NCBI GenBank assembly: GCA_038501625.1
Contig: JAZAYU010000871.1
Location: 68,103-132,102 of the forward strand
Direction: 5' to 3'
Source of the DNA: Corbicula japonica
Taxonomy: Eukaryota > Mollusca > Bivalvia > Venerida > Cyrenidae
DNA: 64,000 nt
Of the stretch, positions 37,446 to 49,400 are shown in pieces. Within the stretch, counting starts at the first letter, position 1. Every line of letters starts with the position of its first letter. The notes below the pieces were generated by a model, which worked only from the letters and a program-made list of their open reading frames with translations, had not been told where the DNA came from and ran no database searches. The position numbers and the translations under genes are program-made.

Positions 37446-40400
37446 AAGTCTAAACAAGAATTTTCGCTTCCCAAAAATAACTGTAAATTGAGCTGTCTTA
37501 TCAGCACTGGTCTGCAGTTTAGGGGTTATTTTTCGAGCTACGAAAACTATTTTAAAACATTTATAAATCTTAATTTGAGGTCCAATGTACATTATGCCAT
37601 TTTAAGTCATGCATCTGCTTTGGTATTGATGGTACTGACATTAAACAGTATTATAAATATGCACCCTTTGATTTTAATGGTAACCTATCCCGTAACCAGT
37701 TAATTAATATGAAAACTTCTCGTTGAAATGATCACTAATGATTAACGGCGGTTAATTATTCCCAAGGCGCCTGCTCCAGATAAGACGATTTATACAGAGG
37801 TTGAACCGAATGGAACGAGGTTGCACTGAATGAAAAGATGATGGGAGCGCATACCAGTAAGATAGCCACTTACCCGAACTGGCCATGTAGAAATTATGAA
37901 ATAGGGGATACTATGAAGATATTTTGACATTTATCAAGCCTAAATTAATTATAGATACAGGTTTTGTGTTTTCAAGGTATTTAGAATATATTTGTTTAAT
38001 AACTGTTAGAAACCAACAGCAGCCAGGTGATGATCAGTGTGATGCAGGGGCTTGAATTCGAAACTAGGGAAATCCTGTATAGTAATCTGTTTCCGGGTCA
38101 GAAATTCAGTTGGATGTTTTTTGTGTTGCGGAAAATCGGTAGGGATGACAGCTATGGGCTATATTCTTTTCTGAATCTGCTGTTTCAGCTGGTTTGAAAG
38201 CAACCATTTCTGGGAGTTGTCGGTTGGACATTAATATTTTGCAAGATTTTAGTTTTCGTGATTTTTGTCTCTGCCGACTGTGCAAAAGTGATTCTTGGAC
38301 TGTATTTCAGTGTTCCTTGGATTTTTTGAGGAGTTCTTCATAGCCTGAATTTGTGTTGCCTGAGTAGCTTATAGCCATATGTTTACAGTAATCACTGATT
38401 TCTGTTTCAGGTAGTTGTTGTGGATTGATTTCGTAGACTAGGTACAGAGTGTGTGTCGGAAACTGTGAAATTAGGACCGGTTACTGGCGTCCGCCGCCTT
38501 AATGCACCGAATAGCGCCTTTCAGCTCTGACGTCACTTATCTCTAGCAGAGTGATTAAGAGGGTCAAAAGGTTAACCTCAGACAAACATTGACTGATTAT
38601 GCTGTGTTTCTACACAAAACAATGGCGAACTGGTCTTTCTTATTGCAAATTAAATTAACTGAAGATGATATTCCTGGAGCAAAATTTCAATTTGGAATAA
38701 TTGAAGATCATTCTGTTTATCAGCTAAAACGTTGGTTAGAGTGTAGAGGGCTAAAACAAGCCTTTTTACGATGTTTAATTGCGGACATTCTCTCTGATGG
38801 GGCTAGTCTTTTAAAAGATTTTCTTGCAACCTTGAAAGGAAAACATAATACTTTTTACAATTTATGTCAAATTTAGGACCAGTGTTAGAAGTAAGCTCCA
38901 AATAGGCACATGAACAGTCAGATCGAGGTCTAGAGGAGGAGCAGCAGTAAAAGGGGCAGTAGCAGTAGTAGTTAGAAGTTTAAGTCGAACTGAATGCAAT
39001 AAAACTGTTGTTCTTTGAGAGGCTTTTAAGCAACAGCACAACTACTAGCATGTGGTTATCGAACTGTTTCATTGTATGAGACTGCTGCACCCTAGAACCT
39101 GGTTTAAAACTCCAGCGGCAAAATATTTTGCCACCGACAAAACGGTAACACTTCGGGTTCTAATTTTTGTTGTTATTGTCTTTTAAATTATCTTTTTGAC
39201 TGAATGTGGCTATTCCGAATACGCACATTTCATTTTTAAACGCTTGTTTAAAATGTCTAAACATCAACTGCCTATTGTCCGTTTGTTTATTGTGCATAAT
39301 GTTATAAAAAGTATTAACATTAATGTAGTAGTAATAAAGCAGATTATTCGTAATAAGCATGGATTGTAGATTTATTATAAATGTAACTTCGTAGAGGAAC
39401 AATCGTAAATACCAAGAGTGCTAACTCTCGATTATAATAAGTTTGAAAGATTTTGCTATGATTTTGAAAGAAATTACTTCAAAATCTTAATCTTTATATT
39501 AACTTGCTAATAGTCTAATTAAGATTCCCCAAGGAAAATCTGTTGGAGAACTTTGAACTTTGAACCCGTGTTAAACATTATCCCTGAATTCCATGGTGTA
39601 ATTTGATATTATTCTTATCAATGAAACCCCCAGTTAATTAATCAACAGGTCACAATTTCTCGGGACGAGTTACCTCTTGACCCAGAATAAAATGATATAA
39701 TTTATAAAGATTGAAACTACATTGATTAGTCAGTATGCATCTCAATACCGTAGTAAAAATATGTTTTGTAATTTTATAGGAAAAACATAATTACAAATTG
39801 ATATTATTTTTTTGTTATATCAGAAGTCTCGTACAGTGGGCATTTGCTAAAGTATGGAGTGGAGTGTTGGAGTGGAGTTATGGAGTGGAGTCTGGAGTGC
39901 AGTTTGGAGTCATATTTTGGAGTGACTTTGGAGTCAAACATTGGAGTCAAATTTTGGAGTCGAATTTTGGAGTTGAATTTTGGAGTCACTTTTTATATTT
40001 GTTATTACAAGATTTAAGAAGTCATTGATGATTCCATTATTGTTCTTAGGTTTTATTTTGTAGTAGAGATAAGGCTTGAGATTAGAACTTGTTGAAAATA
40101 GAAGAAAGTTTATAATAAATAATAAGTGATATATGAAAAAGGTCGTAAAACATTGGTCATAACAAATACCACCATCAATAGACTGATGCTTAATTTCATT
40201 TAAAGACTTTTCTGTGATTTTATGTCTATAAATTCTCTGGATGAAGCAGGAAAATCCCATGCCTCTCGTAACATTTAAGGTTACCTAAGAATACTTCATT
40301 GTTTTAAGATGAGAGTTTGGTAGTCCCAAAGTTAGAAAAAAAGATGTGCGAAAATATTTTATTTCACCATTTATCTTGGCATTTGAGTTATTTAAAATTA

Positions 40401-43400
40401 AACATATGAAATATAAGTTTTTGTATATTTTAGCCATTTTTAAATATGAAACAGTGCTATTATCTATCTTTGAAATTTACAGTTTTTTACCATTTCTACA
40501 TAAACTAACAAATAGCTATGAAGATCAAAAAATTATAAATAATAATTCCGCTTTTTTGTATGTAAATTACTTCACGAAATCGCAACAACCTGACGCATTT
40601 GGGCATTTTCATGCAAAAGTAATCAAAAATGCAACAGAATATGTTCGTAGTTGAATTATATCACTTTTTATCTTGAATACTGGGACATGGGTGATACAAG
40701 TAAAACACATTTTATGTGCAATAATACTGTTGAAGTTAAGCTACATTTTGAAAATGAAAAGTTCAATAAGATGGCCTAATGCTCTCTCTGACCTGTGTTA
40801 TAATAACATGTCATGCCATTAGAGCAGTCATCCCCAGGTGATGCCAGTTAAACTCTGTCTCCCTCTAAGATATGGGCTAGTATCGTTCTTCTGTCAACAT
40901 TCTACAGGCCAGAGAAATTTATAGTTCTGCAGGAGGTGACATTATCATCATTAGGAGTAGCGGTGGTTGTAGTTTATGGTGATTTCATTTGTTGAAATAT
41001 TCTAGATGTTATTTCAGCTCTTGCAGATCAATTAAGAAGGCAAAAGGTTAACCTTAGCCTGGATTCCAGGCGATGAAGTATTTTGTTTTTATTAATTCTC
41101 CAACTAATTATCTTGAGCCAGTCTTCATCTCTATCTGAACTTCATAATTCAGACATCTCTCTAAATGCAGTATGATAGAAAATAGACTGGCTACAATAAA
41201 AGTCTGTTATGATGTATAAAAAATAAATAAAAAGACAAAACAAACTAATTATCAGACTAGTGGCTAGTCTAGGTTAACCTCAGACAATACATTTCTGTAC
41301 ATTAACTTTTTAAATACAAAACAATGGCAAACAGCTTTTTTATTTAAGTTTAATACATGTATTAACTAATATAATGTAGAATTATCGAAGATCATTTTAA
41401 ATATCAGGTTTAAACATTGTTAGAGTGTAGATTTCATATTAATTAGTAGAAATAAAACAAACAGCTCAATATTAATTTACCCTTATGCTTTAAAATGGCA
41501 AATAGCAATTATTGTGTACAGGCTTTAGTTCTAACTTATCAAAATCTACTAAAAGTGAAAACATTAATTATATCCCCTCTGTGTGACCAGTATAGATCCG
41601 AATCTGCCTGCACATCTGTCAAGTGTGATCAGGATCTACACTATTCGCTTGTTGGTAAACTAATCTAATGAATTCGAAGGGACAAGAAAAGTTCCAGATT
41701 TGACTACAAGATGTGCAACTGATTTATATCTACAATGGTCGCCATGAGATAAATGTCATATCCATGAAATAAAGGGTTTTGCGTCATGCATAAGTATTTT
41801 GTCTAGAAGACATGAATCCATATCTGGATCTACAATGGTCGACATTAGATATGTCCCAGCCGTGGAGCAAAGGTTATGCAAAAAAGGTTATGTGCCACGC
41901 ATTTTAGAATAATGAAGTAGTCCAGAAAAATGCAATCTTACCGTAACAGTATGAAAAATAATTATGATATCATAACCTGCAGTTTATTAAATTCAATTGT
42001 TAGTGAAATCGGAAGATCGGCATATGTTAAGGCATTGTCAAGTGTATTTGTTAAATATCATGCTTTAGTGTCCGACGGTGACATATTATTATATTATGTG
42101 GTAGAGTATAAGTCATTTTGATGTTTATATTGGTAAAGAAATGCAGGTTATCTTTTTTTCATTTATCTAATTTTAATAACTCTCTTTCACTTGTCAATTT
42201 AATGTATCAATACTAGCAATAAAGCAATATGTTCCATTTACAACATAACTATGTTGCGCATCTATGTAAGCTTTTAAACATTAATATCAAGTTTATCAGA
42301 TTCGTTTTCAAGCTATAGCGATGCTGATTAAAACTCGGACGTAAACTGAGAACGAAGGTGGATAACTTTAAAATATAAAAATAGAGATCACAGATGCCAT
42401 TTGCTGGTTAATGCAGATTTGTTGTATGTTTTAAGATTTTGATTCAGACTGTTAAGTTTTGGTACACGAAAGTACTCTTTATTTTAAATGTACAAAATGG
42501 CTATCATTTCACAATCAAGTTGTTGTTCTAAAACATTAATTCACAAGTCAATGCAAAAAGAAAATTACTATAGAGCATTAAAACAGCTTGATATTCCAGA
42601 ATGGTGGAACTGCTATACTTGTCTCCAGTTATCAACAGACTCCTGTATTTTAGATCGGTTCCAAAGTCTAAAGACCAAGTAATCTACTAAAAATTATTCC
42701 AGATTATGTACAAAGATCATGATCATAGAACTCCAATCTAACGTCTCTATCTAATAAAATATTTAACGCTCAAGTTATCATGTATTTAAACAATATTTCA
42801 AAGTGACTCCAAAATTCAACTCCAATATTCGACTCCAAAATTTGACTCCAAAGTCACTCCAAAATCTGACTCCAAAATGAACTCCAGACTCCACTCCAAA
42901 ACTCCACTCCAACACTCCACTCCATACTTTAGCAAATGCCCGTACAGTGACCCTTTGCTTGCTGAATTTATACAATGACGTGGATTTATGTGAAATTGTG
43001 CCCACTAGCAATAGGAAACAGTACATGGAAATTCTGTTCAGATGCAACGACAGATTTGGGTCTACATTTGTCCGATGATATATATGACACAAGCTGTGTT
43101 TGGTAAAATACAATGTTATAAGCCTATATAACACTAAATATGCACGTGCAATTTGCCAGTGGGTGTTAAAAGCGGTGCAGTATTGTTTTCTTTCGTATGT
43201 CTCAAGAGAAACCCCTTCTTATTCACCCAGAGTTTTTGTGTAACACAACATTGTTATATGTAAAGCTTGGTTTTTAAATGAGTTATTTTAAATAAACCTT
43301 AAGAAACCGTCTGTTTAAATCATTATGTACACGTACAGGTTATATAGTTTTAGCTTAAAAATCTAAAGATGTTTGTGTTATTATGCCCCCCTTCGAAGAA

Positions 43401-46400
43401 GCGGGGGTATATTGCTTTGCACATGTCGGTCGGTCGGTATGTCGGTCGGTATGTCGGTCGCGACATACGGTATGTCGGTCGGTCCATAGACCACATCTTG
43501 TCCGATCAATAACTAGACAACGCTTTGTGATACAGTCCTTATATTTGGTGTGGAGGTTGGTCATGACCAGTAGAAGACCCCTATTGATTTTGGGGTCAGT
43601 AGGTCAAAGGTCAAGGTCACAGTGGCCTTGACCACAAAAACCTTGTCCGATCAATAACTAGACAACGCTTTGTGATACAGTCCTCATATTTAGTGTGGAG
43701 GTTGGTCATGACCAGTAGAAGACCCCTATTGATTTTGGGGTCAGTAGGTCAAAGGTCAAGGTCACAGTGGCCTTGACCACAAAAACCTTGTCCGATCAAT
43801 AACTAGACAACGCTTTGTGATACAGTCCTCATATTTGGTGTGGAGGTTGGTCATGACCAGTAGAAGACCCCTATTGATTTTCGGGTCAGTAGGTCAAAGG
43901 TCAAGGTCACAGTGGCCTTGACCACAAAAACCTTGTCCGATCAATAACTAGACAACGCTTTGTGATACAGTCCTCATATTTGGTGTGGAGGTTGGTCATG
44001 ACCAATAGAAGAACCCTATTGATTTTAGGATCAGTAGGTCAAAGGTCAAGGTCACAGTGGCCTTTGCATACAAAAACGTTGTCCGATCAATAACTAGACA
44101 ACGCTTTGTGATACAGACCTCATATTTGGTGTGGAAGTTGGTCGTGACCAGTAGAAGACCACTATTGGTTTTGGGGTCAGTAGGTCACAGGTCAAGGTCA
44201 CGGTGTCCTTGACAACAAAAAACCTTGTTCGATCAATAACTAGACAACGTTTTTATGTTTATTTGTATAATAAAATAAAATACTTCTCAGTGTAAAGTTG
44301 TGATTATTTTTCCCCATGACAATTTCAAGTAAAGATATATATTAATGATCCATAACATTAATTTTAAACTATTTCAATATATGCCGTGTCATAAATAGGC
44401 ACTGATTATCACTCACTTGTGTTTATTAAATGCTTTGGTTTCGTATGGATGGTCACTAAAGCCTGCACATTACCGGAATTGACATAACACTAGAGCTACT
44501 ATATCTCCGCCAATAGCGAATATTTGATTTAAATTACAATAAAATCCTTTGTGTTAGACTAGGTTAATCTACACGCGCTTATGTTTGTCGAGGTAAATGT
44601 AATCCTCTCATTGGATGACCTGGTTATTGATAGGAGTTCCACCGTCTTGTAAATTGCTTTCATGACTGGTACCCTTCATTGCTAAAGCTTACAAAAGTCT
44701 CTAAATTTCCAAAAATTTAAATTCAATGCTAATAGATATCACTTGCACGTCAGGGGGGGGGGGGGGGCATTTGTGTTTGACAAACACCTCTTGTTTAAAG
44801 TTTTTTCGAAAATACTATGTAACATTTGAAACACATTTTTTTCATAACAATATATTAAATCAAGCAAACGTTTTATTTCCTATTATATAAATGGAAAAAA
44901 AATGTAAATAAACAGTTTGTGTTAGGAATTGATACTTTGTGTTGACTGGGAAAGGGACAAAGGGAAGAAACTGCTCTAAGGAATGCTACAGCGCCCCCTC
45001 ACCGAATTCACTGGCTAACCTTCGAATTGAATGGAGTTCCATCGGCTTAAACGATAATGAATCATATTGGATTGTGAAGCATTGCTTTGAATTAAATGAT
45101 ATCGGATGAGAAGGGATTTGCTATAATTAAATGTTCTGCTTCATATTTTTAAAAGATATTATACTGAATTAAAACACATAGATGTTTGTTTTGAATTATT
45201 ATACTCTGTTTTGAATGAACTCACTTCAAATTAAATGACATTGTGCACTTGTTTGAATGGAACTCGTTCGGATTGATTGGCAGTTTGTCGTACTGAGCAA
45301 AGTTTTGCACCGAATTAAATGAAAATGCATCGAATTAAGTTAAATGGTCCTACGAGTTGAATGAGTTTGGTCTGAATTATGCCACAATTCTTTAAATTTA
45401 ATGAACTTATTCATTTTTGGCGGTGTTGGCCGCCCATACAATCTCGATCCAACCGAAACGGTGGAATGCATTTGGCGTTTAACATGAAACCTTCGGTATT
45501 TTTAGATTAATACCATTCCATGTTCAGCGGCGTATGGTACCCAGATAAAGGAATGGGTTTGTCCTAAAGGAGAAAACAATGGTTGGAACTTAACAGAATA
45601 GAATTTTGACAGAGGAATATAAATCTTGCATATGACTGACAACGCCGAAGGCAAAATTTAAAAAGCAGTTAGTATATCCTTGGGTTATTGAACAATACAC
45701 TCACCCAAAGGTCTAATTGGTCATCAATTGTATATGTTTACAATGTATGGTAGTTCTATTTCTTCCCTATGTCTAGAGAGGTAGTGAAACGAACTGTTTT
45801 GTCTTGGAATCAAATATCAAATGTCTTTTTAATCTTTATTGATTGTTCTCTTAAATGAATTTACTTACACCAAAGGGTCAACATGTGAACAGTCTTTAAT
45901 TAAAAGGGAGGTAATTGTAAAATCGGGTACTTTGAAGGGATTTATTTAAGCAAAACTGCTGCGAATTTATAAGATTTTAAGTTTTTCCTACACAAGTATG
46001 GTCCTATTAAAACATAAGGCACGATTAAGATCGATTCTTTGGTTGCTTAACCATAAACTGAAGGAAATGCATTTTTAGCGAAATTGATGATAAATGTTCG
46101 CCAAAATGTTCCAAAATCAATTATTACATCATTAAAGCTTAAATTGAAGACTGATGTTGACAACGGATCACAAATAAAGCGTTAAGTCAATGTCTTTCTA
46201 ATGAAACTCACAGACAAAAATGACCAATTAGAACTTTGGGCGAGTGTATACTTGCAATGTGTTTAAGTCCAGTCAATTTTAGAAGATATATGCTTGAGAT
46301 CATTCTTTCACAAAATGTTTATGCTTACGCACTTAACTTTTGTTATCTATGAGGAAACATGCCTGCTAAAGAAGATTACGACGTTTGGAAATACTTCATG

Positions 46401-49400
46401 TGTCCGAAATAAATTTACTAAAATAAATTGAAATATTTAGAGCGGTGTACATTTGTTTTTTATTCAACTTAAGAGTCATACTATATATATTATTTAAAAC
46501 GTACTAGGTTAATTAAAGGAAAAAAAGCCATTCAAAATTTTGTTCCTATAACGTCACATCTAAGATCAGAAACAATTCCTGTAGTGCACGCGAACCGACA
46601 GGACAGACGGTGCATTTTATTTCACTGTAACAAGGCGGGAATATTGACGTCATATCGTATAGCTGACAATAGACGCCAAAATATACTATTACTCGGATAG
46701 AATCCGGATATGAACATTCGGATACCGAATTCGGTATCCGTTGACATCCCATACCATGTGTTAAATCTTAATGACATTTAATCCAAATTGTATAAAACAT
46801 TAGAATAGGCCTATCTAAAAAACGTGTCATTCATTCGCGTACAATTAACAAGTAGCCGATATACTTCAAATTAGCTCTGTTGTACTTACATTTTTAATAT
46901 TTTGCACTGCCTGCTTTGAGCATTCTTTAGCCTTTAGTTCTTTTTCATCTTCAAGAAGTGTTATGATATCATTTATTCCATCAGTGAGCTGCTGGTCTTC
47001 CAGTTCCATAGACGGTGAGTGAAAGACACTATTCCTCCACTCTTTGACCTGAGTAAAAATAACAAATGATCACAGTTTCGTTAACGGTTTATCGAGGGCT
47101 AGTTGTTTTACTAATGAATGTTTTGTTATTTTATAGACCACAAGAACTGGAGACGCAATTTAATTTCAATAGATGTGAATATTGCTTTGAAATCACTGAA
47201 TTCTTCCTACCCCCCCCCCCCCGTCCCCCGTTAAAACAAAGGGAAGGAAAACTAAGTTGTGACTGCAGATTTTCAAGAATGTTTTATTTCTTTGCAATTC
47301 ATACAGAAATGCAAATTTGTTCATAGAAAGAATTTCGATTTTCTTGCATCCCAGATCAGGTCATCCGGTGTTTTCACCCGTGTAGGAAATTTTGATTCTA
47401 CACCCCCATGTAGAATGAGTCACGCGCCTTATATGACGTCACGACGTCTTACGCACTTATGAATGAACGATGGAATGTCTCGTATATCACTCCGCTACTA
47501 TAAAAAAGTAGTGCAATGAAAAATTTACAGGAAAATACCCCAAATTGCGCAAAAAAAATACGGTATGCAAGAAAAAGTATCATTCACTTATGTTGGGTTA
47601 AGATCCCATTGGTCCAGCCCTCGTGAAATATTCACTTAAGCAGTAACTCTGCAGATTTTTACCAACACACGTGAATGATACTTATATTACATTTTCTAAT
47701 TTTACAAAATTACAGGTAGGAATGTGGAGACTTTCTTTTTGTTGAGTATATTATACGATCGCTTAAGAATTTTATTATGAAAACAAAAGAAGCGCGAGAT
47801 AGAAACGTCCGTTATAGTAATTAATTCACAAAAAGTCGATTTTGCAAAAAATATTAATTGCAGTTTCTCATCTTATAAATGGTTGAAATAACAGACTATG
47901 TTAATGAATAAAATGCTGAGGTATTCCCTTATAATAAACACCCCTAAAATTGAACGCCATGAAACCACAACGCCAAGATAAAGGCCGTAGGTTAACACAA
48001 CGTCACCATTATTTGAGATATTCTCTTCACTACTGTAACGGAAATACCAGTACAACTCAGAATTTGCTAATTACAGTAATCATTGATGATATTGTTTTCT
48101 TTAAATCAACAATGTGAACTTTTTCAGTATAAACATCAATTTTAATCTGGAATTTTTTTACATCATGTAAGGAATCGAAAATTTTAATAATATGCACGAG
48201 AAAAGCATGAAAGAGTCTCATTTAAGTGGTAGCCAATGCAAAGCCGAAAATTATATCAATTTTGTAAATAGAGTGTTGCGAGTTTACTCGTTTTGAAATC
48301 AGGAAGGTGATGTTAAAAACAGATGATAGCTGATACACGGTATCATCGCTCTGTTCACAAACGTGTCACATCCTTACTTGATGGTGTCCAGTCTGAGTCT
48401 GATGTGCATCTAGTAATTTATATGTTTAAAATAACACGTTGATTTATCCTCAAACTTTAATGCAAAACCTTTCAAGCAGTTTTCTACCAATGATGTGTAT
48501 TGAAATTTCAATCATTACCAATTTTTGAGAAGTATTTAATAGTCTTATATACGGTGCAAGTAAAATTGTTATGTTAGTGTGATGAAGTAATGATTTAATC
48601 TTTAATAATCTCTCAATTGTTAAAAAGATGCTATCAAACTTCAGCTCCATGACTGGTTTGCATCAGTTTAGAATAATAAGCAAGTATAAAGAATGACCTT
48701 TAGTTAGCAAAGTTAAAAGAACAAAAGTAAATCCAAACTAGTTTAGATGAAGAAGACAATACGTTTTGTGATACGCGAGTTTGAAAACAGGAAGATAGCA
48801 TACTTAACTTTACTTTAACAAACAGGAAAAATAATTATATTTACAAACAGGAGGATAATATTTCTTCTGTCGTATTTAGTTTTGTACATATATGTACATG
48901 TTTATAAACATAAGGTTCTTATTTTACAAAATGCTCACATGAAATTGGACCAAAAGCCGCGGGAACTGAAGAAAGTATTATACTAAATAATTCGAGAACA
49001 TTAAATCGGTAATAATTGTTGTGAGCTCGGTTAAGTTGTAATTTTAGATTTAAATTTTAAACAAAAAATTCTCCAAATGACAGTAAGTTTCTGTAGAGAT
49101 ATATGGGTCTCGCGCTCGAACTGTGAGAGGGCCGTGATTTGCGGTCATTTATAAAACACGATGGTTCCTTTTATTTTCATCCGATAAACGTGATTTTCAA
49201 AAAAAAACAACATAAAAATAACATAAACTAACAACATGCACATCGATTTTCATAAAAATTAGCGATATTCGATAAATTAATACTACACTATTTTCAAATT
49301 TCAGATTCAGAAAAATTACTGTAAACGAATGGAAGCTGACGCAGCGATTTTATGTTTTTTTTCTCGAGAATTTGATTTAATAAAAACGATGATTATTATT

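Larger units (their letters stand above)
32149..46889 (-). other. Intron 2 of the NACHT gene (14.7 kb)
   Basis: Bounded by |GTAAGT and a pyrimidine/AT-rich …TTTAAG|. Full of repeats and gene fragments given below. 44800-44990 and 45700-46880 hold nothing I can identify. Confidence 0.65.
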
